Below, piece after piece: positions 1-10,217 of a stretch of 64,000 nt of DNA; the stretch's first letter is position 1; each line of letters opens with the position of its first letter. The stretch spans positions 62,001 to 126,000 of the forward strand of contig NW_022985473.1 in NCBI RefSeq assembly GCF_010093595.1. The letters run 5' to 3'. Made by a program: the position numbers and the translations under genes. The notes under the pieces are model-generated. The model had not been told where the DNA came from and did not search any database. It was given only the letters and a program-made list of their open reading frames with translations. Source of the DNA: Mytilinidion resinicola (Eukaryota > Ascomycota > Dothideomycetes > Mytilinidiales > Mytilinidiaceae).

Positions 1-2
1 AG

Positions 3-1004
3 CAGATGAAGATGTTCTACCCAGAGCCGTTCCCAGACAACGTCTTCAACCATGCCAAAGCCCCAATCCACTCCGTATATCGCAGCGCACATTTTGCTCT
101 CCAGTGGTTCTCTCAATTCCGCCCCGAGTACGACTTCTACTGGAACTGGGAAATGGATCTCCGGTACACTGGTCACTATTACGAGTTCAACACCCAAGTC
201 GGCGAATGGGCCAAGCGACAACCCCGTAAGGGCATCTGGGAGCGTAATTCCCGCTACTTCATTCCGGACCTCCACGGATCCTGGCAGAATTTCACCGAGC
301 TCGTCGAGGAAGAAGTTCTCCAGTCAGAGGAAGAGCCAGTCTGGGGACCACCAGAGTTCGAGAACCGGGGAATGATTGCTCCGCCCGAGGACAGCCAGCC
401 TCCTAGAAATTACTCCCAGGACAACTACGAATGGGGTGTGGGCGAGGATGCCGATCTGATCACGTTCAATCCAATCTTCGACCCCGCCAAGACGAATTGG
501 GTTTTCCGAGAGGACGTTACAGGGTACGACCTCAACATGCCAATTCCGCCCCGCCGATGTGCAATCATTACTGTATCGCGTCTTTCTAAGCGTCTTCTTG
601 ATATTATGCACAAAGAGACGTACCATATGCGACATCACATGTTCCCTGAAATGTGGCCTCCGAGTGTCGCATTCCACCACGGCCTCAAAGCTGTTTACGC
701 ACCGCATGCTGTATATTTCGACCGCAACTGGCCACTTGAAACCCTCGATAAGACCTTCAACTACCCACCTGTACCCGAAGAGAGTGTCTTTGGCTGGGGG
801 GAACACAACCAGCTTGGCAGCAGCTTCTACTACAACTCGGGATTCTCTTCTGCCCTTTGGAGACGCTGGCTGGGCTCGAAAGAGAACCAAGAAGGCGGTA
901 ATGCGGAAGAAATGGCCGATGCTGGACGCATGTGCCTTCGCCCTATCCTCTTCCATCCCATCAAGAAGGAGTATGGCACCGAAGCTGACCAGGGACCGCC
1001 ATGA
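3..1004 (+). CDS. DUF3405 family protein, C-terminal part (5' end outside window)
   Basis: The reading frame is open from the first bases of the window to a TGA at 1002-1004, so the start lies upstream and only about 333 C-terminal residues are visible. The pattern fits fungal DUF3405 proteins: the aromatic block YWNWEMDLRYTGHYYEF near the start, DLITFNPIFDP in the middle, and MFPEMWPPSVAFHHG followed by GWGEHNQLGSSFYYNSGFS near the end. Members are usually 600-800 residues, with an N-terminal membrane anchor, and resemble Golgi-type glycosyltransferases, but their activity is not established. No intron interrupts the visible part. Family assignment is confident; any enzymatic role is inference. 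Confidence 0.85.
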   Translation, partial: QMKMFYPEPFPDNVFNHAKAPIHSVYRSAHFALQWFSQFRPEYDFYWNWEMDLRYTGHYYEFNTQVGEWAKRQPRKGIWERNSRYFIPDLHGSWQNFTELVEEEVLQSEEEPVWGPPEFENRGMIAPPEDSQPPRNYSQDNYEWGVGEDADLITFNPIFDPAKTNWVFREDVTGYDLNMPIPPRRCAIITVSRLSKRLLDIMHKETYHMRHHMFPEMWPPSVAFHHGLKAVYAPHAVYFDRNWPLETLDKTFNYPPVPEESVFGWGEHNQLGSSFYYNSGFSSALWRRWLGSKENQEGGNAEEMADAGRMCLRPILFHPIKKEYGTEADQGPP

Positions 1005-2726
1005 ACACGACTCTCACAATTCACTCTCTCAACGCCAGCTGTCTCTGGCTACATCACCCATGCATGAGCATTTTCTTGACCGCACTCTAGCGTGCATAGA
1101 CTTTTTTTGTCCATAATTCCCCGTACAGCATATTTTATCCCGGCGACTCAGCGCATCTTGTGTCGGCGCTTCTCATGGCACCTTCACTCATTGGGTGGCG
1201 TTTGCAAGGAGTTGCATCATATTTTCCGATGGCTGTGTTCACAGGACTGGCCAACTCTGTTCCTGGCATCTTGTTGATTTCATGCACTGTCAATGAACTT
1301 TCACATACCGCGCGACTCGGCAGGAAGCAAGTGTCGATATACTCCTGCTAAGCATTGTACATGCGCAGCTATTCAAAGCGTTGTACGACGCGACGTACAA
1401 AGACCCTAATTGCCGACTCTGGTGGCATTATCTCGTCACCAACACTGCGACACGTCTACCCCTAATATCCTACTGGAGGTTGTTCCACCATGGTGTTTTC
1501 TGCTGCATGCTCCGCTAGATTCCGAATCTCAGTATCCTAGGCGCTTGACGGAAGACTCCTTGGTGGGACTTTTTGGTTTTGGTCTCTGTTGGCTTTTGTT
1601 CATTTCCCTTTTCTGTTGATCGTGCTCGCGCCTCGGCCGTGAAAGCGACATGATGGTGCTTCAGGGCGTGATGTGTGCATGCTGGTGCTAGGTCGGATCG
1701 GGACGAAGGGAATGAGCACTATAGATCGTGTTGATGGAAAGTCAGCAGTGTTGATACAAGGTCGTTGATCATTGGTGATGAAGTGATGGTGATTACTTGC
1801 TGGCAATTAGGATGCTCGACCCACAGTGCAACGCATGATGAGAGAGCGGCAAAAGGTTCTGCCTTTGTGAGTCTCCTTTCCGCGAGCGTACTGATAGCAG
1901 GGTCTACCTACGAGGTATGCTCGAGATGGATTGCAAGAAGCTTTTCGGCACAGGGCGGAAGCACACGACTCATTGCTGTCAGAGGTTGTATGAGGGATTT
2001 ACTATATCCACGACCGACAATGCTGTTATCTACTGCCAACGCACTCCCAATCCTCGGTCTTACCTTCAAACGTCATCTCATGACGGACGCAACGACTTCA
2101 TGATAGTCCTGAAACCACGAGTCGGCCTTAGTTCGGTGTTTCATTAGCGGCGAGCGGTTCGCATTCTGCCCTCAGCACCTTGGCGACCCATCTCAAGTCT
2201 GGCAATCCGCCTGAAGATCTACTCCGCGGATCAGCGTTCCAGCAGTAGACTTGCCCCGCGTTCTGCCCTGGGGAAATAGTCGGCGAGGCTGGCCCTCACA
2301 GCTTTGAGGAAACTTTCCCGTTCCCCCTCCCCCCTCCCCCCTCCCCACATCCCACGTCCTCGTGATTCTGGGGTAGTGCGGGAAAGATGCCACGACGTCA
2401 GCGGCACAGCGGTATTGCGGCTCACGGCAGAGGCGTACTGCTATCCGGACCCTTAGTATAATCTCCTGTCTTACTCGCTAGTGGGTAGCATTGGTACATA
2501 CCACCATAACATTAGTATATTAAGGTTGAACTCCCCCTCGTTACTACCCTTCATTGAACCATCAAATTCCAATCTCATTCCTTTCTTCAAGACAGGAAGG
2601 TGGATCCTCCCCGTCTAGCGTCTTACTGAGTACCTTTTGAATACCATTTCATCTCTTCCATCGATACCCGTCTTCATAGTTATATATCGTTTGTTCCATC
2701 CTTACCTCTCCCATCCATCTTCAAAC
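1005..2726. other. Intergenic stretch without a supported gene
   Basis: No reading frame here has protein-like composition or recognisable motifs. A C-rich low-complexity tract of repeated CCCCTCC lies at about 2326-2350. The last 200 bases before 2727 are pyrimidine-rich, as expected for the leader and promoter of the transporter gene that follows. Confidence 0.5.
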
Positions 2727-3882
2727 ATGGAGAAACCGCTCCCCGGCGAAGCCGCGAAGACCAGCCTCGAAACTGGCAATGAACGCCCCTCTGCCGTTTT
2801 CCAAGAAAACCTCGAACCCATTCCCACCGCTGATCTCCCCACCCGCCTCGCCGAAGAGGTATCCTACGGCCCCGGCGGCATGCGAGGCATCCTCTCCTCC
2901 CCCTACGTCTTCGGCGCCGCCTTCCTCGCCTCCCTAGGCGGCTTCTCCTTTGGCTACGACCAAGGCGTCATCTCGATCATCAACGTGATGCCACAATTCC
3001 ACGCTCAATTCCCCGAAACGGCCGACGGCGGCTTCTACACGGGCTTCATGACGGCGATGCTGGAGTTCGGTGCATTCATCGGATGCTTCTTCATGCCATG
3101 GCTAGCGGATCGTGTGAGTAGGAAGTGGGCGCTGAGTATCGTCGTTGTGATATTCAACATCGGCGGCATTATTCAAACCTCCGCGCCAAACTACGCCGCT
3201 CTTGTTATCGGGAGAACAATCGGCGGGATAGGCGTCGGCACGATGGCAATGGTACCTCCCCTCTCCCCCTTTCCCCCAACTCCAACAACCCAAAACCGCT
3301 AACACTCCGCAGGGCGCCCCCCTCTACATCTCCGAAATCGCCCCACCCCAACTCCGCGGCGCCCTCCTCGTCCTCGAATCCATCTCCATCGTCGCCGGCG
3401 TCGTCATCGCCTACTGGATCACCTATGCGACCAAAGACCTGGCCGGCGAAATCGCCTTCCGCCTGCCCTTCGGCCTGCAAATGGTCTCGGCCACTCTCCT
3501 CGGCATCGCCATCCACATCTTCCCCTACTCCCCGCGCTGGCTCGCCATGGCCGCCCGCCCCGCCGACACCCTGACCGCGCTCGCGCAACTCCGCCGCCTG
3601 CCCGCCTCTGACGCGCGCGTGCAGACCGAGTACGCCGGCATCCTCGCCGAAGTCGCCTTCCAGCGCCTCATGCTCGAGAAGCACCACCCGGGCACGCGCG
3701 GGCTGCGCCTCGAGCTCGCGACCTGGCTCGACCTGCTCGCGCGCAAGAACTGGCGCCGCACGGCCGTCGGCGTCGGCGTCGCCTTCTTCCAGCAGTTCTC
3801 GGGCATCAACGGGTTTATCTACTACGCGCCCATCCTGTTCCGCTCGCTGGGGCAGTCGGACGTGCACAGAAGTAGAGTGTAG
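2727..3882 (+). pseudogene. MFS sugar transporter, N-terminal half of a split gene
   Basis: Exons are 2727-3251 and 3313-3882; the 61-bp intron has GT...AG ends and phase 0. The protein has the sugar porter hallmarks: GGFSFGYDQGV in TM1, the DRVSRKWAL loop after TM2, GRTIGGIGVGTM in TM4, GAPLYISEIAPPQLRG right after the splice, and FFQQFSGINGFIYYAPILF in TM7. Native sequence stops at residue 358 (GQSD, ending at 3861). Six foreign residues and a TAG at 3880 follow, where the frame runs into a repeat that begins AGAAGTAGAGTG. The family needs about 190 more residues (TM8-12), and exactly that piece lies inverted at 8628-9203. A transporter lacking five helices is unlikely to work. The ATG at 2727 is chosen because the upstream residues from 2637 look like leader sequence. 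Confidence 0.85.
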
Positions 3883-4490
3883 AAGTGATCTTTCATAGAA
3901 GTGACGGAGGAACCTTGGGGTTGCGCCTCTTATACGGTAGTCGGTATTGCGATTGAAGCCAGAACCACTTCCACTGGGCGGGATATCAGGGAGCAACGTT
4001 GGAGCCTGACACACGCAGCTAGGAGCATGTGTTGGTGGTTTTTCCACGGTGTAGAGAAGCGCAATATAGAAGTGACGAAGGAGCCTTCGAGCTAAGCACG
4101 TTGTTATTTCTCGATTCCTGCCCGCGATTGTGAGCATTGAAGTTACCTGGAGCAATCTATCCGGAAGCGGGATTCTCAGTCGATAGATGAGGCTAGAGGC
4201 GTGATTTTTTGGTGCCTTTGAGATATGAGAGAGATCTGGAGTGTTGGTGTGACGGTGGAGCCCTCTAGTTGGAGCCTTTTATGCATGCCCCATTCCCGCC
4301 TGCTACTCGAAGCACTTGCACAACGACTTGTCAATTGATGTATGTAGTCGATAGCATGTTGATGTCGGGACCTTGTCGGAGAAGTGGAGTATAGAAGCGA
4401 TAGAGGAAGCGTGGTGTTGAGACTCCTTTTATAGCCCTCAATTCTTATCCGCGAATCGGAGAAACTTCCTTTGGAGTAGAACATTCGATC
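3862..4490 (+). repeat. Degenerate tandem repeat abutting the broken end of the transporter
   Basis: Four diverged units carry the core TAGAAGTGACGGAGGA followed by CCTTGGGGTTG and a CTCTTATA stretch. GTGACG-type cores lie at 3901, 4072, 4249 and about 4397, so spacing is irregular at 148-177 bp. The repeat begins directly after the last native transporter codon. The same family, in opposite orientation, lies at 9204-9800 against the other broken end. No coding capacity is evident. Confidence 0.7.
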
Positions 4491-4599
4491 AAATGATCAG
4501 ATATTGATACATGCGAATGGGACCGTGTTGGTGAATACTCTCCGACGCACCAGGTTAGACATCCGGATCGACACTGCCCGGCCTTCACTTTTCTTGCTC

Positions 4600-5230
4600 A
4601 ACGCTGCTGGCAGCTAGCCAGGCACTAGTGGAGACATTCCTTCATAGGCGAACTCCAGATTAGAGGACTACACTGGCATCTTTGTAAACTATTTCTTAGA
4701 GCTGATGATACGCTGACCTTTACTACTTACAGCGCTATGCCATAACTTTGGAAACTCCATAGATCTGCTCAATGTATCCCGATAAGCATTGATACTCTTG
4801 ATGTAATGAAAACCTCTGCGCAGTAGAAATAAGGCTTATGTTTGACTAGCGAAAGACATGGTAGCTGGAGTACTCCTTACAGTGGTGTCGAGATAGAAAA
4901 GAAGGAGTCTAAGTACATCTATCTAACACCAATACGTTTCTTAGGCGTTTGAGATAATGAAAAGATAGATGCATTAGATATTGAACCACCTTATAATCTG
5001 CCAGAGACCTACTAGCTAGGGTACCTCTTACATTGGTGTCGAGCGAGAAAGAATGGAGCCCGAGCAGTGAAATGTCCGTGTGCCCACACTTATGACCTGA
5101 TACTGTAAACCAGTAGGGAATGTGAAGTTCTGCGCGTCTCAATCTAGCGATGTTTGCGGATCTCTTACGATAAACTTTTGAAGATACAGAGCAACTAGAA
5201 TATCTTAAGGCCATTTCGTAGGCTTAGAGG
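4600..5230. repeat. Dispersed repeat family (ACAGTGGTGTCGAG core), about 151-bp period
   Basis: Two clear units share TTACAGTGGTGTCGAG / TTACATTGGTGTCGAG at 4877 and 5028 (151 bp apart), each preceded by a GCTAG or GCTGG plus TAC box and followed by an A/G-rich GAGAAAGAA stretch. The core matches the array at 23230-24180, so this is a dispersed tandem family. The interval 4491-4600 shows nothing else. Confidence 0.55.
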
Positions 5231-5277
5231 AGGAACGCTGATACCGAGACTTGTCCCTTCCGCCGTGCCTCGAACTC

Positions 5278-6150
5278 CTAATTCCTCGCCAACTCATCCC
5301 TCATCCTGATCATCTCTTTCATATCCCATTCCCCAACTATTCTCCCATAGGTGCTGAGTCTCAAGCTCTCTATCTTCCTGGCTAGGAGCCTGATCTGTGT
5401 ATCCTCCATCTCCCTCGCCATTTCCCCAAGAGCGTCACTCTCCGTCCCCTGCATCCACTTCTCCAAACTCGCCGCCGTTTCCTCCATATCCTTGTCAAGG
5501 TCCGCCCTTGCAATACCTGGCGCGTGTACGTCAATCACCAGCAAGCCCACTGTAAACCCTTCTCGCTTTTTCTTCGACAAGAAGTGCACCCCGCGCTCGA
5601 CGAAGCGTATTAGACACGCCAATCCGCCGTTAAGGAGACTCCCTTCCTGTTCCTCCTCGTGGACACTGAAGACGCTGCACACGCTCTTAGTCCTGCCATG
5701 AAGTATCCGCAGGGTGACTTCAAGCTCGTCAACGTGCTTCGACAACATAGGGATGGACACCCATGTCGGATAAAGTACAAATTTGTCATTCCGCAAGGCG
5801 AGATCGATCTTGTAACGTAGTTTCCCGTCGCCCATTCGACGGATTGCTTCCTTCAGCTCCGTGCGAATTTGGCTACAAGCAGAGAGGAGATGGTGAGTCG
5901 GTGGAAGGGGAGCGCTCAGGGGGTAGCGGACGCTCTCCTCCGACCAGACGTAGCCGATATCTTCCTGGGAGGGATGACGCGGTAGTATTTCTTCGACGGT
6001 GACATCGGTGAATCCCAAGTTCAGGACCTTGCGAACTTTTTCTGTACTGATGCGTATGCGTTGGGGAGGAACAGGGGAGAAAGGGATGAGGAGGCCCCAT
6101 GTGTAGATCTCGTCGCGGATCTCGCGGGGGATTGTTAGGAGGCTCGGCAT
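5278..6150 (-). CDS. Fungal-type hypothetical protein with LPREIRDEIY-like N-terminus
   Basis: A single 290-residue frame runs from the ATG at 6148-6150. The N-terminus (LLTIPREIRDEIYTWGLL) is the short motif that opens many ascomycete F-box-like or 2EXR-type hypothetical proteins. The rest has no recognised catalytic motif: a middle part with HHLLSACSQIRTELKEAI, as in that group, and a charged helical C-terminus (residues about 230-290). No signal peptide or membrane segment is seen. It lies inside the segment that appears inverted relative to the split transporter. The protein looks intact; function is unknown. Confidence 0.6.
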   Translation of the reverse strand: MPSLLTIPREIRDEIYTWGLLIPFSPVPPQRIRISTEKVRKVLNLGFTDVTVEEILPRHPSQEDIGYVWSEESVRYPLSAPLPPTHHLLSACSQIRTELKEAIRRMGDGKLRYKIDLALRNDKFVLYPTWVSIPMLSKHVDELEVTLRILHGRTKSVCSVFSVHEEEQEGSLLNGGLACLIRFVERGVHFLSKKKREGFTVGLLVIDVHAPGIARADLDKDMEETAASLEKWMQGTESDALGEMAREMEDTQIRLLARKIESLRLSTYGRIVGEWDMKEMIRMRDELARN

Positions 6151-6782
6151 GGTGCTTCGGGCATGGGGTTGTTGAGCTGATGGATGGTGGAAAACGGTGG
6201 TAAGTTTGCTTGAGTGCGATACGGATGGAAGCTGACGCGTGGGCTCCCGCTTGAACAGGAGATGTAGCTGTTCTCGACCGGAGAGCTGTAGTTAGTAGGG
6301 ATGGCTGTCTTCGTAAGTTGGGGCTCAAAGCTCTAAGACAGCGGGGATCTTGCATATACGCAGCTGCTGTGATTCGACAATCGGGTCCCGCCTGTGCCAT
6401 CATCCCAGCCCCTGCTGTGGCTCGGTATTAGCTCATTGGCTGTTGCTTCCTCTGTCCCAGCTTCTTTACGTCTTCAAATTCACCATCAGGGCAACGCGAT
6501 ACAGGTGCCTCATCGAGGGGATGCCGAGCTGAGGTTCGTTGGGCAGGAGAGGCTGGAATAGCCTGCTCAGTCCAGTGTGGCACATGTGGCGCATGCAGCG
6601 CAGTCGGTACAGTATCAGCACTGCCTAGCACCCTAACTGCTTTTTGCTTACGCCCTTTACCCAGTTCAAAGCCGATCCACTGATTCCACGATACAAGTAC
6701 AGAGTGCTGTTGTCGTTCTTGAAGCACGATCGAATCCCCAAGCTCAATCCTCCAGCCCTAGGTAGTCTACTTTGCGATCCAG

Positions 6783-7436
6783 ATCTCGAGCCAGCCCATA
6801 ATCCCTCTAAAAAAATCAAGCCTCAATCCAAGTCCCCTTCCAATTCTCATTTCGAGCACGATTCACGGCCCCAATTGCACAACCTCCACCCAAAAACCCC
6901 CAGAAATTGACGCCGCCACAGCCCCCAACTTCCTCAAATCCACCATCGGCATCGCCATCTCCACCTTCCCGATCATAATCGCCTTCCTCCTCCTTTCCGC
7001 CGCAACCCTCGCATTTGTCGCCTACTGGTGCATCAACACAGTCGCCAATTTTCTGAATCTCGACGACGCCAGCAAGGAAAACAATTTGCCCGGGGTATAC
7101 GGCGCCGCTGGCGTGTGCCTGTTTGTTGCACATCTCACCATTATCAGTGCACTGGTCGCCAAGGGTTCGGGGGTGGCAGAATGTATTGAGGGCATGTTGC
7201 AGAGCTCTTTCGCGCTGTCTCTCGTCATGCTGACGCTTTGCGGGACGGCGTTGGTTGTGAGCAAGGGGTGGCGGGTGTATGCTGGGAATAGAGGGTTTAA
7301 GGGTCGTGGGGGGGATAGGTACCACCAGATCAGATCAATTCTAAGCTCTTTCCTTACACCTGTTCGCTTTACGGCCCTAGATCATCGTTCCTGCTCGCTT
7401 GACACCGCTGTGAGGAGGGCCTTAGCTAGCAGGTAG
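6783..7436 (+). CDS. Possible multi-pass membrane protein exon, gene model incomplete
   Basis: One frame, open through this interval, encodes a strongly hydrophobic stretch at about 6940-7035 (STFPIIIAFLLLSAATLAF), followed by two more hydrophobic stretches (GAAGVCLFVAHLTIISAL and SFALSLVMLTLCGTALVV), giving three likely membrane helices. No ATG lies in frame between 6600 and 7100, so a first exon upstream joined by splicing, or a decayed gene, must be assumed. The tail after residue GFKGRG runs toward a tandem repeat at 7400 and is probably not native. The reading is supported only by the hydrophobic pattern; no family is recognised. Confidence 0.3.
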   Translation: MSSQPIIPLKKSSLNPSPLPILISSTIHGPNCTTSTQKPPEIDAATAPNFLKSTIGIAISTFPIIIAFLLLSAATLAFVAYWCINTVANFLNLDDASKENNLPGVYGAAGVCLFVAHLTIISALVAKGSGVAECIEGMLQSSFALSLVMLTLCGTALVVSKGWRVYAGNRGFKGRGGDRYHQIRSILSSFLTPVRFTALDHRSCSLDTAVRRALASR

Positions 7437-7760
7437 TTGGCTAGGCAAGAGGTAGCGGTCTTTCCATTGCATCAATCTTTACACGCTAAACACCCTACAG
7501 TATCAGACTAAATGTCCAGGTGCGCAGATATGCACTGCTTAGGCTGCACGATTGCGCACTCGGTGCCGCTGTGAGGAGTGGCTCAGATAGAAAGTGGCTA
7601 GACAGTCATAAGGTACTTTACTACCCATTACATTGACCAGGCTGCGCTAAACACCCTACAGTACTAGGAAATAACCCTAGTGAGATGAATATACGGCTGC
7701 TCAAGCCTCCCTATTAGTCTCTTGACACCACCGTAAGGAGTGCCCTAGCTATCACCCATC
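7400..7760. repeat. Short tandem repeat block, 161-162-bp period
   Basis: Three diverged units share the core ACCGCTGTGAGGAG / ACCGTAAGGAG followed by a CTAGCTAnnA box and AAGGTAG. The cores GTGAGGAG, GTGAGGAG and GTAAGGAG begin at 7410, 7571 and 7733, so spacings are 161 and 162 bp. A second shared box, CTAAACACCCTACAGTA, lies at about 7485 and 7648 (also about 162 bp apart). No gene is supported between 7437 and 8627. Confidence 0.6.
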
Positions 7761-8627
7761 CGCGTAGTCAAAAGGTAGTCCAATTCCCGGCTCGACCCAT
7801 ATCTCATAGCTCCTCCCCCTCCACCGCCGCGATGCCGACCATGCCGAATGAAGGTGCAGGGACTAGTGTTGGTGCCGAGGAGATGATTGTCGAGGATGTT
7901 TCTAACGGCGGAGGGATGTAGCCGGGTGCTAGTTCCGGCAAAGCCAATGTTACGCTCGACGACGAGTTGAATGCTTTATGAATTGGCATTTCCAGACGCA
8001 ACGAGTGGGCGTGGGGATAGTATATGAGAACGGCGGATGGTAAAAGGCTAGCTATGCAGATGCTTCGCACGAGTCTTGATTCCAGGAATTGCGGATGACG
8101 AGGTAATCGTTTGTACTGTCGATGTACATGGTGGCTGGCTTTTCCATTTTGTTGAGCGGGCGGTGACTGCTCGCATGAGGGTCGACCGGTTGAGATGGGA
8201 AATGGAAGAAGGCTTGAGAAGGAGAGACAGGAAGAGAGAAACAGGGCCATTCTCGGAGATATAAAAGTACAGAATTCCATGAAGATCCGAATGGAATTCA
8301 GATCGTGGTTTTCATGGACGATGAACGCGCTAGACATGACTTGATGTGAGACGCCTTGCGTCAGTCGAGGTTTGTCGGTATCGTCGTCGGACGTGCTTGC
8401 ATTCTTCATAAATATTGGCCCGCCAATCAGGAGCATTCGCAGGACGCGCTAGCGAGCTTCGAAATGGTCGTAGCATCCGTCTTTCAAGAACCATTTTCCG
8501 ATCATCCTGAGTGTGACATGCGAACGTACCTCTAAACCAAACTCGTCTCCACAATCACAATCACAACGACATCTTAGGAAGCAAACTCATCTATTGATCA
8601 TCCACAACCCCCCATCTACAACCCAAA

Positions 8628-9203
8628 TCACACCTCCACAACCGGCCTCGTCACCCTCACCCTCGCCGCCGCCTCCTTAAGCACCTCCTTCTCCTCTTCC
8701 GCCGCCCCATCCCCAAACACCTCATCCATCTGCTCCAACGTCCGCCCCATCGTCTCGGGCACCAAAAAATACGCCCAAACCGCCGCGAGCACACAAAACA
8801 CCGCAAAAAACACATACGTCCCAAACCCGGCATTCTGAATCATCGGCGGCACCATGACGCCCACCACAAAATTACTCAACCACACCGTCGCCGTGCTCAG
8901 CGCGACCCCCTTCGCCCTCGCCGCGCTCGGAAACACCTCCGCCGGCAGCGCCCACGCCAGCGGGCTGTAGCTCACGCCGTAGACCAGGATATACACAAAC
9001 GCCATGGCCGTCGTCGCCCACCCGGCCGCCACATGCGCCGGCCAGTCCTTGTCAAACAGCTCGACCAGGACCGCCATGATGACATACGGCACCGCCATCC
9101 CTATCGCACCATAGAGCGCCAAGGGCCGCCGCCCGACTTTATCGATGACAACGAAGCACACGAGCACCGCGACGAGCTGCGCGATGTTGAGCACGCCCGA
9201 CAC
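8628..9203 (-). pseudogene. MFS sugar transporter, C-terminal half of a split gene (inverted)
   Basis: The minus-strand frame gives about 191 residues that match TM8-12 of a sugar porter: SGVLNIAQLVAVLVCF, IDKVGRRPLALYG, YSPLAWALPAEVFPSAARAKG, and the closing PETMGRTLEQMDEVFGD with an acidic tail. It has no proper ATG: the frame starts in GTG-TCG-GGC, and the DNA upstream on its strand (9204 onward) is repeat. The piece supplies exactly what the plus-strand half at 2727-3861 lacks, with only about 5-8 residues missing between GQSD and SGVLN, and shares its GC-rich codon use. The two are therefore read as one gene broken by a repeat and an inversion. No stop or frameshift is seen inside this half, so the break looks recent. 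Confidence 0.85.
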
Positions 9204-9800
9204 GCTTCTACCACTACATATGATGCATCCATCTGGCTCCCTAATAATTGCTCCGAAGGAACTCGTAGGTTTGGGCCTTATAAAACAGGCTCAGCACCAA
9301 TGTTTCTCCATCACTTCTACACTCCACTTTCTTTCTATGGAGTATCACCAACACATAGGCAGGCTTCGATCCCGCTCCCTGATATTGCTCCAAAGGAGCT
9401 TGCTTCTCCGAATAACAGGAAGGAATTGTGACCTATATAAGAGGCTCAACCTTGAGCTCCCTCCATTACTCCTATACTTCACTTTCTTTCTAAAGTCCAC
9501 GCGGCTACCAACATAGAGCTTTCAATCTCGCAGGCTGTTATCATGCTCCAAAGGGACTCGTAGGAATGGGATCTATAAAAGAGGCCCAACCCCAAGGTGC
9601 TCCATCACTCCTACACTCGACTTTTTTTCCGTGGAATAATTACCAACACATAGGCAGGCTTCAATCCGCTGCCTGATATTGCTCCAGAGGAGCTTGCTGC
9701 TCCGAATAATAGACAGGAATTGTGGCCTATAAAAGAGGCTCGACCTCAACCTTCTTTCATCACTCCCACACCCCATTTCCTCTCCACGGAGGAACCTGCA
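9204..9800 (-). repeat. Degenerate tandem repeat at the second broken end of the transporter, with TATA-like boxes
   Basis: Four units share CTCCATCACTCCTACACTC on the plus strand (cores at about 9306, 9461, 9600 and 9755; spacings 155, 139 and 155 bp). Each unit is preceded by a TATA-like box, TATAAAA or TATATAA, at 9279, 9434, 9574 and 9728, followed by GAGGCTC. Read on the minus strand it is the same family as 3862-4490, so the two blocks form inverted copies flanking the interval 4490-9203. Confidence 0.65.
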
Positions 9801-10217
9801 AGACACCTATGGTGCCAGGTGGACTTGAGAAAGGGTATGAGAGCTGGTTCCCATCCTCATTCCCTCGCTGTTCTTCGTTGCCCGCCGTTGTTAACTAGGT
9901 GAAGAGCCCGTCCCGGCCGAGTTTCGAGGCTAGGAACATGATATCCACCATGGCATCCTGCCGCACTTGCCTGGGGACCCCATACTGCACTTGAGGGGTC
10001 TCCTAGGCATGAAGTGAAGTGGTGAGGATGAGTAAGCAGGTTTCGCGTGACGCGCGCCTGCCTATTTATTCCGGTCGCCGTCGTCAACACAACCTTTCCT
10101 CCTCCACTCCACCCCCAGCAGCCAGCGTCTCTACCTCATCTGCACCGCGTCGTGAGATCGTCCAGCCTCGTAATCACTCACTCACTGCCCATCGTCGAGC
10201 ACTTCAACTCCGTCGCA

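Noticed and set aside
3205..4155. Minus-strand frame of 316 codons opposite the transporter
   Set aside because: It overlaps the GC-rich transporter exon and runs into repeat DNA; an Ala/Gly/Glu/Asp-rich shadow without motifs.
7804..8436. Minus-strand frame of 210 codons with a hydrophobic middle part
   Set aside because: Composition is low-complexity, there is no recognised motif, several candidate starts are equivalent, and it lies next to repeats; not supported as a gene.
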